DNA of 64,000 nt, from NCBI RefSeq assembly GCF_003143935.1, contig NZ_QFRX01000001.1:5596924-5660923 (forward strand). The letters run 5' to 3'. The notes beneath the pieces are model-generated. The model had not been told where the DNA came from. It made no database searches and worked only from the letters and a program-made list of their open reading frames with translations. This stretch comes from Streptomyces sp. Act143 (GTDB lineage: Bacteria; Actinomycetota; Actinomycetes; Streptomycetales; Streptomycetaceae). Position 1 is the first letter of the stretch, and each line of letters starts with the position of its first letter. The position numbers and the translations under genes were made by a program. Shown piece by piece: positions 55,950 to 63,936 of the stretch.

Positions 55950-56906
55950 GTGAGTACTAGCCAACAGCCAGACCCCAGGGACCGCCCCGCGCGCCTCACC
56001 GTCGGCGTCGTCGGCGCCGGACGCGTGGGGCCCGCGCTGGCCGCGTCCCTCCAGCTCGCCGGGCACCGCCCGGTGGCCGTCTCCGGGGTGTCCGACGCCT
56101 CCCGCAGGCGGGCCGCGGAGATGCTCCCGGACGTACCGCTCGTGCCGCCCGCCGAGGTCCTCCAGCGCGCCGATCTGGTGCTGCTGACCGTCCCGGACGA
56201 CACCCTGCCCGGCCTCGTGGAGGGCCTCGCCGAGACCGGCGCCGTCCGGCCGGGACAGCTGCTGGTGCACACCTCCGGGCGGTACGGCGCGAAGGTCCTC
56301 GACCCCGCGCTGCGCGCGGGCGCGCTGCCGCTCGCCCTGCACCCGGCGATGACCTTCACCGGCACCCCCGTGGACGTCCAGCGGCTCGCCGGCTGCTCGT
56401 TCGGGGTCACCGCGCCCGAGGAGCTGCGGCTGGCCGCCGAGGCGCTCGTCATCGAGATGGGCGGCGAGCCCGAGTGGATCGCCGAGGAGCGCCGGCCGCT
56501 CTACCACGCGGCGCTCGCGCTGGGCGCCAACCACCTCGTCACCCTGGTGGCCCAGTCCATGGAACTGCTGCGGGAGGCCGGTGTCACCGCCCCCGACCGC
56601 ATGCTCGGCCCGCTCCTCGGGGCCGCCCTGGACAACGCCCTGCGCTCCGGCGACGCGGCCCTGACCGGCCCCGTCGCGCGCGGGGACGCCGGCACCGTCG
56701 CCGCGCACGTGTCCGAGCTGCGCAAGCACGCCCCGCAGACCGTCGCCGGCTATCTGGCGATGGCCCGCGCGACCGCCGACCGGGCGCTCGCCCACGGGCT
56801 GCTCAAGCCCGAGCTCGCCGAGGACCTCCTCGGGGTACTCGCCAACGGGACCCAGGGAACCAGCGGGACCCACGGCACCGACGGCACCGAGGGAGACGCC
56901 GGATGA
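55950..56906 (+). CDS. DUF2520 Rossmann-fold protein (putative oxidoreductase) of the panC operon
   Basis: 318 residues from GTG 55950 (GGGAAGG ten bases upstream). N-terminal NAD(P)-binding fold LTVGVVGAGRVGPALAASLQLAG, then HPAMTFTGT and a helical C-terminal dehydrogenase domain (YHAALALGANHLVTLVAQSMELL). The family sits upstream of panC across actinobacteria, which suggests a part in pantothenate synthesis, perhaps as a ketopantoate reductase, but that is only inferred from position. It ends in a low-complexity tail with GT repeats (GTQGTSGTHGTDGTEG). The stop overlaps the panC start (ATGA). Confidence 0.82.
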   Translation: MSTSQQPDPRDRPARLTVGVVGAGRVGPALAASLQLAGHRPVAVSGVSDASRRRAAEMLPDVPLVPPAEVLQRADLVLLTVPDDTLPGLVEGLAETGAVRPGQLLVHTSGRYGAKVLDPALRAGALPLALHPAMTFTGTPVDVQRLAGCSFGVTAPEELRLAAEALVIEMGGEPEWIAEERRPLYHAALALGANHLVTLVAQSMELLREAGVTAPDRMLGPLLGAALDNALRSGDAALTGPVARGDAGTVAAHVSELRKHAPQTVAGYLAMARATADRALAHGLLKPELAEDLLGVLANGTQGTSGTHGTDGTEGDAG

Positions 56907-57904
56907 CCACCACCCTGCTGCGCACCGCCGACGAGCTCCACGCGCGCGTACGCGAGGGCCGCCGTGCCGTCGTGATGACCATGGGCGCCCTGCACGAGGG
57001 CCACGCCACCCTGGTCCGCACCGCGCGCGAGATCGCGGGGCCCGAGGGCGAGGTCGTCGTCACGGTCTTCGTGAACCCCCTCCAGTTCGGCAAGGGCGAG
57101 GACCTCGACCGCTACCCGCGCACCCTCGACGCCGACCTCAAGATCGCCGAAGAGGCGGGCGCGGACGCCGTGTTCGCGCCGTCCGTCGACGAGGTCTACC
57201 CCGGCGGCGAGCCCCAGGTCCGCGTCAGCGCGGGCCCCATGGGGGAGCGCCTGGAGGGTGCCTCGCGCCCCGGCCACTTCGACGGCATGCTCACGGTCGT
57301 CGCCAAGCTGCTGCACCTCACCCGGCCCGACGTCGCCCTGTACGGGCAGAAGGACGCCCAGCAGCTCGCGCTGATCCGGCGCATGGTGCGGGACCTGAAC
57401 TTCGGGGTCGAGATCGTCGGCGTCCCGACCGTGCGCGAGGAGGACGGCCTGGCCCTGTCCAGCCGCAACCGCTATCTCTCGCCCCAGGAGCGCCGCACGG
57501 CCCTCGCGCTGTCCCAGGCGCTGTTCGCGGGCCGCGACCGGCACGCCGCGCAGGAGGCGCTGCGGGCCCGCGCGCGGGAAGTGCCCGCCACGCAGGCGCG
57601 CGCCGAGGCGCTCAGCGCCATCGGGGAGTCCCGCGCGGCCGCCGACGCGCACGCCGTCGCGAAGGCGATCCCGGGCGCCCCCACGGCCGTACGAGCCGCC
57701 GCCCGCCTGGTCCTCGACGAGGCCGCCCGCCTCTCGCCGCCGCTGGAGCTGGACTACCTGGCCCTCGTCGACCCCTCCGACTTCACCGAGGTCGAGGACG
57801 GCTTCACCGGCGAGGCCGTCCTGGCCGTGGCCGCCCGGGTCGGGACCACCCGGCTGATCGACAACCTCCCCCTCACCTTCGGAACCCTCGGAGCCGCCTC
57901 GTGA
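56903..57904 (+). CDS. panC: Pantothenate synthetase
   Basis: 333 residues. Joins pantoate and beta-alanine with ATP. HIGH-type motif MTMGALHEGHATLV, FVNPLQFGKGEDLDRYPR, LYGQKDAQQL and the KMSKS-like SSRNRYLS are all present, as are the dimer helices. There is no panD (aspartate decarboxylase) next to it, unlike in many actinobacteria, so beta-alanine comes from elsewhere. Its stop overlaps the nadB start. Confidence 0.95.
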   Translation: MTTTLLRTADELHARVREGRRAVVMTMGALHEGHATLVRTAREIAGPEGEVVVTVFVNPLQFGKGEDLDRYPRTLDADLKIAEEAGADAVFAPSVDEVYPGGEPQVRVSAGPMGERLEGASRPGHFDGMLTVVAKLLHLTRPDVALYGQKDAQQLALIRRMVRDLNFGVEIVGVPTVREEDGLALSSRNRYLSPQERRTALALSQALFAGRDRHAAQEALRARAREVPATQARAEALSAIGESRAAADAHAVAKAIPGAPTAVRAAARLVLDEAARLSPPLELDYLALVDPSDFTEVEDGFTGEAVLAVAARVGTTRLIDNLPLTFGTLGAAS

Positions 57905-59616
57905 CCAGCACAGGCATACGACTGCACGCACCCGCACCCGGGTGGTCGATCGACGCGGACGTGGTGGTCGTGGGCTCCGGCGTCGCCGGTCTCACCGCCG
58001 CCCTGCGCTGCGAGGCCGCGGGCCTGCGGACGGTCGTCGTCACCAAGGCCCGCCTCGACGACGGGTCCACGCGCTGGGCGCAGGGCGGCGTCGCCGCGGC
58101 CCTCGGCGAGGGCGACACTCCCGAGCAGCACCTCGACGACACCCTGGTCGCGGGCGTGGGCCTGTGCGACGAGAACGCGGTCCGCACCCTCGTCACCGAG
58201 GGCCCCGGCGCGGTACGCCGCCTCATCGAGACCGGCGCCCACTTCGACGAGTCCGAGGAGGGCGACCTGGAGCTCACCCGCGAGGGCGGCCACCACCGGC
58301 GCCGCATCGCCCACGCGGGCGGCGACGCGACCGGCGCGGAGATCTCCCGCGCACTGGTCGAGGCGGCACGCGCGCGGGGGGTGCGCACGATCGAGAACGC
58401 GCTCGTGCTCGACCTGCTCACGGACGCCGACGGCCGTACGGCGGGTGTCTCCCTGCACGTCATGGGCGAGGGCCAGCACGACGGCGTGGGCGCCGTGCAT
58501 GCCCCCGCGGTCGTTCTCGCGACCGGCGGCATGGGACAGGTCTTCTCCGCGACCACCAACCCGTCCGTGTCGACCGGCGACGGCGTGGCCCTCGCACTGC
58601 GCGCGGGGGCGGAGGTCAGCGACCTGGAGTTCGTCCAGTTCCACCCGACCGTGCTCTTCCTCGGCCCCGACGCCGAGGGCCAGCAGCCCCTGGTCTCCGA
58701 GGCCGTACGGGGCGAGGGCGCCCACCTGGTCGACGCCGACGGCGTGCGCTTCATGGTCGGGCAGCACGAACTGGCCGAGCTCGCGCCCCGGGACATCGTC
58801 GCCAAGGGCATCCTGCGCCGCATGCAGCAGCAGGACGCCGAGCACATGTACCTCGACGCCCGGCACTTCGGCGCCGAGATGTGGGAGCACCGCTTCCCGA
58901 CCATCCTCACCGCCTGCCGCGCCCACGGCATCGACCCGGTCACCGAGCCCATCCCGATCGCCCCGGCCGCCCATTACGCCTCCGGCGGCGTGCGCACCGA
59001 CTCCCGCGGCCGTACGACCGTCCCGGGCCTGTACGCGTGCGGCGAGGTCGCCTGCACCGGCGTGCACGGCGCGAACCGGCTCGCGTCTAACTCCCTCCTG
59101 GAGGGCCTCGTCTACGCCGAGCGCATCGCGGCCGACATCACGGCGGAGCACGCGGCGAACGGCCTCCACGCGCGCGTGCCCGAGCCGGTCGAGCACCCCG
59201 AGACGCCCGCGCACCCCTTGCAGTCGCCCGAGGCCCGGTTCGCGATCCAGCGGATCATGACGCTCGGCGCGGGCGTCCTGCGCTCCGCCGAGTCCCTGGC
59301 GCAGGCCGCCGAACAGCTCCAGCGGCTGCACTCCGAGGCCCGCGTCGCCCTCGACGAGAACGGCAAGACCGCCGAGCCCGGCGTCGACACCTGGGAGGCC
59401 ACCAACCTCCTGTGCGTGGCCCGCGTCCTGGTCGCCGCCGCGCAGCGGCGCGAGGAGACCCGCGGCTGCCACTGGCGCGAGGACGCGCCCGACCGCGACG
59501 ACGAGGCATGGCGCCGCCACATCGTCGTACGGCTGAATCCGGACCGCACACTCGCCGTGCACACCACGGATACCGCAGACTTCCCCCCGACCCGCCGGCC
59601 CCTTCAGGAGCAGTGA
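57901..59616 (+). CDS. nadB: L-aspartate oxidase
   Basis: 571 residues from GTG 57901. Oxidises L-aspartate to iminoaspartate for NAD synthesis. FAD-binding VVVVGSGVAGLTAALRCE at about 20-37, the succinate dehydrogenase-like loops (STRWAQGGVAAAL, HTxGGD-like HAGGDATGAEI) and the catalytic region GRTTVPGLYACGEVACTGVHGANRLASNSLLEG, which holds the substrate arginine. nadA is not adjacent. The gene sits between panC and nadC, so CoA and NAD genes are co-transcribed. Confidence 0.95.
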   Translation: MTSTGIRLHAPAPGWSIDADVVVVGSGVAGLTAALRCEAAGLRTVVVTKARLDDGSTRWAQGGVAAALGEGDTPEQHLDDTLVAGVGLCDENAVRTLVTEGPGAVRRLIETGAHFDESEEGDLELTREGGHHRRRIAHAGGDATGAEISRALVEAARARGVRTIENALVLDLLTDADGRTAGVSLHVMGEGQHDGVGAVHAPAVVLATGGMGQVFSATTNPSVSTGDGVALALRAGAEVSDLEFVQFHPTVLFLGPDAEGQQPLVSEAVRGEGAHLVDADGVRFMVGQHELAELAPRDIVAKGILRRMQQQDAEHMYLDARHFGAEMWEHRFPTILTACRAHGIDPVTEPIPIAPAAHYASGGVRTDSRGRTTVPGLYACGEVACTGVHGANRLASNSLLEGLVYAERIAADITAEHAANGLHARVPEPVEHPETPAHPLQSPEARFAIQRIMTLGAGVLRSAESLAQAAEQLQRLHSEARVALDENGKTAEPGVDTWEATNLLCVARVLVAAAQRREETRGCHWREDAPDRDDEAWRRHIVVRLNPDRTLAVHTTDTADFPPTRRPLQEQ

Positions 59617-59621
59617 CAGCA

Positions 59622-60599
59622 GTGAGCACCGACGACCTTCCCCTCGCCTCCTCCGGCGGCTGCGGCGACGGCTGCGCCTGTGGCGCGGACGGCGGCGAGG
59701 AGTACCTGGAGTGCGGGCTGGACCCCGCGCTCGCCCAGCTCCTGGCCGACGCCGGGCTCGACCCCGTCGAGGTCGAGGACATCGCCAACGTGGCCATCCA
59801 GGAGGATCTGGACCACGGCGTGGACGTGACGACCGTCGCGACCATTCCGGAGGACGCCGTCGCCACCGCCGACTTCGTCGCGCGCGAGGCGGGCGTCGTG
59901 GCCGGTCTCCGGGTCGCCGAAGCGGTCGTCTCGGTGGTCTGCGAGGACGAGTTCGAGGTCGAGCGGCACGTCGAGGACGGCGACCGGGTGGAGGCCGGAC
60001 AGAAACTCCTGTCGGTCACCACGCGCACCCGCGACCTGCTCACCGCCGAGCGCAGCGCGCTCAACCTCATGTGCCGGCTGTCCGGCATCGCGACCGCCAC
60101 GCGCGCGTGGGCGGACGCGCTGGAGGGCACGAAGGCACGCGTGCGTGACACCCGCAAGACCACCCCGGGCCTGCGGTCCCTGGAGAAGTTCGCGGTGCGC
60201 TGCGGCGGCGGCGTGAACCACCGCATGTCGCTGTCCGACGCGGCGCTGGTCAAGGACAACCACGTGGTCGCCGCCGGTGGCGTCGCGCAGGCCTTCAAGG
60301 CCGTGCGGGAGGCCTTCCCGGACGTGCCCATCGAGGTCGAGGTCGACACCCTGCACCAGCTGCGCGAGGTCGTGGACGCGGGCGCGGACCTGATCCTTCT
60401 GGACAACTTCACGCCCGGCGAGTGCGAGGAGGCGGTGGCGCTCGTGCACGGGCGGGCCGCGCTGGAGGCCTCGGGCCGGCTGACGCTGGACAACGCGCGC
60501 GCGTACGCCGACACCGGCGTCGACTACCTCGCCGTAGGAGCCCTGACGCACTCCTCGCCGATCCTGGACATCGGCCTCGACCTGCGTGAGGCGGAGTAG
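59622..60599 (+). CDS. nadC: Nicotinate-nucleotide diphosphorylase (quinolinate phosphoribosyltransferase)
   Basis: 325 residues from GTG 59622 (AGGAG 11 bases upstream; GTG 59613 is too close to it). Turns quinolinate and PRPP into nicotinate mononucleotide. Motifs: DHGVDVTTVATIPE, RSALNLMCRLSGIATAT, DTRKTTPGLRSLEKFAVRCGGG, HRMSLSDAALVKDNH, EVEVDTLHQL and DLILLDNF. The N-terminus is unusual: a 25-residue extension with CGDGCACGADGGEEYLEC, four cysteines that could bind metal. Lies between nadB and coaX. Confidence 0.94.
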   Translation: MSTDDLPLASSGGCGDGCACGADGGEEYLECGLDPALAQLLADAGLDPVEVEDIANVAIQEDLDHGVDVTTVATIPEDAVATADFVAREAGVVAGLRVAEAVVSVVCEDEFEVERHVEDGDRVEAGQKLLSVTTRTRDLLTAERSALNLMCRLSGIATATRAWADALEGTKARVRDTRKTTPGLRSLEKFAVRCGGGVNHRMSLSDAALVKDNHVVAAGGVAQAFKAVREAFPDVPIEVEVDTLHQLREVVDAGADLILLDNFTPGECEEAVALVHGRAALEASGRLTLDNARAYADTGVDYLAVGALTHSSPILDIGLDLREAE

Positions 60600-60604
60600 T
60601 CGCG

Positions 60605-61402
60605 ATGCTCCTCACGATCGACGTAGGCAACACCCACACCGTCCTCGGCCTGTTCGACGGCGAGGAGATCGTCGAGCACTGGCGCATCTCCACGGACGCC
60701 CGCCGCACGGCCGACGAGCTGGCGGTGCTGCTCCAGGGCCTGATGGGCATGCACCCGCTGCTCGGCGACGAACTGGGCGACGGCATCGACGGCATCGCCA
60801 TCTGCGCGACGGTCCCCTCGGTGCTGCACGAGCTGCGTGAGGTCACGCGGCGGTACTACGGCGACGTGCCGGCCGTCCTGGTCGAGCCGGGTGTGAAGAC
60901 GGGCGTGCCGATCCTGACCGACAACCCCAAGGAGGTCGGCGCGGACCGCATCATCAACGCGGTCGCCGCGGTCGAGCTCTACGGCGGCCCCGCGATCGTC
61001 GTCGACTTCGGTACGGCGACGACGTTCGACGCGGTCTCCGCGCGCGGGGAGTACGTCGGCGGGGTCATCGCTCCCGGCATCGAGATCTCGGTCGAGGCGC
61101 TCGGCGTCCGGGGCGCGCAGCTGCGGAAGATCGAGGTGGCCAGGCCGCGGAGCGTGATCGGCAAGAACACGGTCGAGGCGATGCAGTCCGGCATCATCTA
61201 CGGCTTCGCCGGTCAGGTCGACGGGGTCGTGAACCGGATGGCGCGGGAGCTGGCCGAGGACCCGGACGACGTGACGGTAATCGCCACCGGCGGTCTCGCG
61301 CCGATGGTCCTGGGCGAGTCCTCGGTGATCGACGAGCACGAGCCGTGGCTGACGCTGGTGGGGCTGCGGCTGGTCTACGAGCGGAACGTATCCCGCATGT
61401 GA
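60605..61402 (+). CDS. coaX: Type III pantothenate kinase
   Basis: 265 residues. Phosphorylates pantothenate at the first step of CoA synthesis; type III enzymes resist CoA feedback and need a monovalent cation. ASKHA motifs: MLLTIDVGNTHTVLGLFDG (phosphate 1 loop), VDFGTATTFDAV (phosphate 2) and VIATGGLAP; GADRIINAVAAVELY is the substrate loop. It is the last gene of the panC-nadB-nadC-coaX run and is followed by a hairpin. Confidence 0.95.
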   Translation: MLLTIDVGNTHTVLGLFDGEEIVEHWRISTDARRTADELAVLLQGLMGMHPLLGDELGDGIDGIAICATVPSVLHELREVTRRYYGDVPAVLVEPGVKTGVPILTDNPKEVGADRIINAVAAVELYGGPAIVVDFGTATTFDAVSARGEYVGGVIAPGIEISVEALGVRGAQLRKIEVARPRSVIGKNTVEAMQSGIIYGFAGQVDGVVNRMARELAEDPDDVTVIATGGLAPMVLGESSVIDEHEPWLTLVGLRLVYERNVSRM

Positions 61403-61412
61403 GCGGATGCGA

Positions 61413-61441
61413 GGCGCCGTCCCCGGCCGCGGGGCGGCGCC
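61413..61441 (+). terminator. Hairpin after coaX
   Basis: GGCGCCGTCCCCG (61413-61425) pairs with CGGGGCGGCGCC (61430-61441), with one bulged base. A second copy of GCCGCGGGGCGGCGC follows at 61446-61460, so an alternative pairing exists. No T-tract. Confidence 0.6.
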
Positions 61442-61519
61442 CCCTGCCGCGGGGCGGCGCAACCGGGTGGCCCCGCACGCCACGCCCATCCCCTATGTCG
61501 AATTTGTCTGATTAGCGCG

Positions 61520-61525
61520 TATCGT
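61520..61525 (+). promoter_or_regulatory. -10 box for a leaderless transcript
   Basis: TATCGT, six bases (CGCCGC), then ATG 61532. No ribosome site. Confidence 0.65.
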
Positions 61526-61531
61526 CGCCGC

Positions 61532-62296
61532 ATGCCCACGCCATACGGATCCCGCGGCGGCATGGCGTTCGGCGCGGAGGAGCTGCGTGTGCTCCGCCGC
61601 GCTCTCGCCCTCGCCCTGCACCCCCGACCCGCCTCGGCCGAGGACGTCCAGGACTGCCTACGCCTCGCCGACTCCCTCGACGAGGCGATGCGCGAGGGCG
61701 CCCGGCTGCGTGCCTTCCTGGTGGCCGACCTCGCCCGGTACCGCGACGCCCTGCCCGGCACCGCCGCCGGCTACCTCGCCCTCCTGGAGGAGGCGCTGAG
61801 CGCCGGGTACCACCCGAACCCCGACGACCTCGCCGGGCTGCGCGCCCTGCGCGGCAACCCCACGGCGGCGGCCTTGCTGGACCGCTGCCAGAGGCTTGCG
61901 GAACAGGACGTACGAGCCCGTCTGGCCCGCGGCACGGCCCGCCGGGTCACCCCGGCCGTCCCAGCCTCCCGCACCCGCCTCCTGGCCCTCCCAGGGGGCC
62001 TGTCGGCCGTCCCCGAGAGTTCCGGCGACAGGCACGCCGATTCCGCGTCCGGCTCCGGCGCGGGCGGCTTCGGAGCACCCTCCGGCGGGCGTCACGCCGT
62101 GGTCGTCGGCGAGGCATCCGCCGCGCAGCCCGAGAAGCCCGCCGCACCCGCGAAGAAGCCCGCGGACGAACCGGCCCCGGGTTCCGAGCCGCCGAAGCCG
62201 AACCGCCCCATCCCGACCCCGGGCGAGGTCTTCCCGCGCCGCAAGCCGACACCGCCACCACCCGCGAGCCCGCCGCAGCAACTCGCCGCGGGCTGA
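61532..62296 (+). CDS. Conserved actinobacterial protein of unknown function with Pro-rich tail
   Basis: 254 residues. The first 135 residues are ordered and helical (FGAEELRVLRRALALALHPRPASAEDVQDCLRLADSLDEAMREGARLRAFLVADLARYR by position, then TAAGYLALLEEALSAG). From about residue 150 the protein is disordered and rich in Ala, Gly, Ser, then Pro and Lys (PPKPNRPIPTPGEVFPRR). Conserved next to coaX in Streptomyces. I know no function. Confidence 0.75.
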   Translation: MPTPYGSRGGMAFGAEELRVLRRALALALHPRPASAEDVQDCLRLADSLDEAMREGARLRAFLVADLARYRDALPGTAAGYLALLEEALSAGYHPNPDDLAGLRALRGNPTAAALLDRCQRLAEQDVRARLARGTARRVTPAVPASRTRLLALPGGLSAVPESSGDRHADSASGSGAGGFGAPSGGRHAVVVGEASAAQPEKPAAPAKKPADEPAPGSEPPKPNRPIPTPGEVFPRRKPTPPPPASPPQQLAAG

Positions 62297-62493
62297 TCCG
62301 CCCGAGCGCCCCCGGGGGCACCGCACTCCGGGCTCCAGGGGGCGCCTTGCGGACGGGTGCATCGCGCGTCTGCGCCTCGCCCCGGGGCATCGTCGGGCGC
62401 CCTCGCTGCGGTGCATCGCCGCGAGGCCCCCCGGAGGCATCGAGCGTCACAACCTCGCCCCTGGGGCAGCACGCGGGGGCTGCGCCCCGGGTA

Positions 62494-62573
62494 CGCACGG
62501 CCCCCGCCCCACCCCGGCCCGCACGGCCCCCGCCCCACCCCGGCCCGCACGGCCACCGCCCCCACCCCCGGCC
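62494..62573. repeat. Tandem repeat of a 26-bp GC-rich unit in a 311-base gap
   Basis: The region 62297-62607 has no gene I trust. Within it a 26-base unit (starts CGCACGGCCCCCG) stands at 62494-62519 and 62520-62545 without mismatch, and a 28-base variant follows (62546-62573). Just upstream GGGGC-TGC-GCCCC (62476-62488) is the hairpin core of a common Streptomyces intergenic element. Nothing else is visible in the gap apart from the ribosome site of the next gene. Confidence 0.8.
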
Positions 62574-62607
62574 CCGCGCGTCCGCGCGCCGTGGCTACCC
62601 TGGAGGC

Positions 62608-62787
62608 ATGGACTATGTCTCCGCGCTCGTGCCCCCCGTCGTCATGGCGGTGCTCTTCATCGGTGTGATCAGGGTGATCGTGAAGACCCAGGGCGGGGCC
62701 AACAAGGCCAAGGAGGACGCGGTCGTCGACGCCGCCCTCGCGCGCGCGGAGGGGGCCCGGCAGGCCTCTCCGAAGGCCGACGCCTGA
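62608..62787 (+). CDS. Small single-pass membrane protein
   Basis: 59 residues (MDYVSALVPPVVMAVLFIGVIRV...). One membrane helix at about 6-24, then a short positively charged segment and an Ala/Glu/Lys-rich cytosolic helix (KAKEDAVVDAALARAEG). ATG 62608 has GGAGG only one base upstream, an unusually short spacing that should weaken translation. Conserved in Streptomyces in this position; no function known. A strong terminator follows. Confidence 0.75.
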   Translation: MDYVSALVPPVVMAVLFIGVIRVIVKTQGGANKAKEDAVVDAALARAEGARQASPKADA

Positions 62788-62820
62788 CGGACTTGCCCCC
62801 GGCGCCACTCCGGCACCCCC

Positions 62821-62861
62821 GGCGTACGACTCCCTCCGTTTCCGAGTCGTACGCCCTTTTT
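62821..62861 (+). terminator. Intrinsic terminator after the small membrane protein
   Basis: GGCGTACGACTC (62821-62832) pairs perfectly with GAGTCGTACGCC (62844-62855) over an 11-base loop, followed by C and five T (62857-62861). Confidence 0.9.
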
Positions 62862-62931
62862 GTTCTTGTTTGCCGGTGAACGTGCACGTCCGGCACGCCA
62901 ATACCGAGATCTCCCACTATTGTGCTGAGCT

Positions 62932-63378
62932 GTGCCTCGCCCATTGGGAGAACTCGAAGACGCGGTCATGACGCGGGTGTGGAAGTGGAACCGCCCGGTG
63001 ACCGTTCGGGAAGTCCTGGAAGATCTGCAACAGGAACGGTCCATCGCGTACACCACGGTGATGACCGTTTTGGACAATCTCCATCAGAAGGGCTGGGTGC
63101 GGCGAGAGGCCGAAGGACGGGCCTATCGATATGAGGCCGTCTCCACTCGCCCCGCCTACGCCGCCGCGCTCATGAACGACGCCTGGTCGCAGAGCGACAA
63201 CCCCGCCGCCGCTCTCGTCGCCTTCTTCGGCATGATGAGCGACGAACAGCGGCAGGCGCTGCGGGACGCCGTACGCATCGTCCAAGGACCGGAAACCCCG
63301 GAAGCGTCCGCAACGGATACCGGCGCCGAAACCAGCCGCGAGAACCCCGCCTCGGCACCGGACGGCGACGGGCGATAG
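62932..63378 (+). CDS. BlaI/MecI-type transcriptional repressor
   Basis: 148 residues from GTG 62932. Winged helix: GELEDAVMTRVWKWNRPVTVREVLEDL, then TTVMTVLDNLHQKGWVRRE and AYRYEAV. The C-terminal part is shorter than in BlaI and disordered (the last 50 residues). In other bacteria such repressors are cut by BlaR1-type proteases to induce beta-lactamase or metal pumps; no BlaR1 gene is adjacent here. TATTGT (62918-62923) ends eight bases before the GTG, so the mRNA may be near leaderless. Its stop codon overlaps the -10 box of the next gene. Confidence 0.87.
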   Translation: MPRPLGELEDAVMTRVWKWNRPVTVREVLEDLQQERSIAYTTVMTVLDNLHQKGWVRREAEGRAYRYEAVSTRPAYAAALMNDAWSQSDNPAAALVAFFGMMSDEQRQALRDAVRIVQGPETPEASATDTGAETSRENPASAPDGDGR

Positions 63379-63381
63379 CGT
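63376..63381 (+). promoter_or_regulatory. -10 box for the acetyltransferase, overlapping the repressor stop codon
   Basis: TAGCGT starts with the TAG stop codon of the BlaI-type gene, then six bases (CCGCTC) and ATG 63388. A leaderless transcript is likely. Confidence 0.6.
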
Positions 63382-63387
63382 CCGCTC

Positions 63388-63936
63388 ATGTCAGCAGAGA
63401 GCTCGTCTCCTCAGAGCCCCGAAGTCACCGCAAAAGCCATCACCGTCCGGCGGGCCCGCACCAGCGATGTGCCGGCCGTGCGCAGTCTCCTCGACGAGTA
63501 CGTCCGCGCTCGCATCCTGCTCGACAAAGCAACGGTGACGCTTTACGAGGACATCCAGGAGTTCTGGGTCGCCGAACGGGACGACAACGGCGAGGTCGTC
63601 GGCTGCGGCGCACTGCACGTGATGTGGGAAGACCTCGCCGAAGTTCGTACTCTCGCGGTGAAGCACGGCCTGAAGGGTGCCGGTGTCGGCCATCAGTTGC
63701 TGGAGAAGTTGCTGCACACCGCGCGCTGGCTCGGTGTTCGCCGGGTTTTCTGTCTGACCTTCGAAGTGGACTTCTTCGGCAAGCACGGCTTCGTCGAGAT
63801 CGGTGAGACGCCCGTCGACACCGATGTCTACGCGGAGCTCTTGCGTTCCTATGACGAGGGCGTCGCGGAGTTCCTGGGCCTCGAACGAGTGAAACCGAAC
63901 ACCTTGGGCAACAGCCGGATGCTTCTGCATCTGTGA
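63388..63936 (+). CDS. argA: GNAT acetyltransferase, short ArgA-type N-acetylglutamate synthase
   Basis: 182 residues. GNAT fold with acetyl-CoA loop VRTLAVKHGLKGAGVGHQLL (about 90-110), GCGALHVMWEDLAE before it and FEVDFFGKHGFVEIGETPVDTDVYAELLRSYDEGVAEFL by position. Length and motifs match the actinobacterial short ArgA (as in Mycobacterium Rv2747), which lacks the kinase-like domain of classical NAGS and starts arginine synthesis. No other arg genes are near. Confidence 0.82.
   Translation: MSAESSSPQSPEVTAKAITVRRARTSDVPAVRSLLDEYVRARILLDKATVTLYEDIQEFWVAERDDNGEVVGCGALHVMWEDLAEVRTLAVKHGLKGAGVGHQLLEKLLHTARWLGVRRVFCLTFEVDFFGKHGFVEIGETPVDTDVYAELLRSYDEGVAEFLGLERVKPNTLGNSRMLLHL

Noticed and set aside
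55950..61402. Expectation of panD or panB in the pantothenate operon
   Set aside because: No aspartate decarboxylase or ketopantoate hydroxymethyltransferase is encoded between or beside these genes.
62877..62890. CGTGCACGT upstream of the BlaI-type gene as a further copy of the WhiJ-cluster repeat
   Set aside because: Only the short palindromic core is shared; the GCAGATGCA part is missing, so it is most likely chance.
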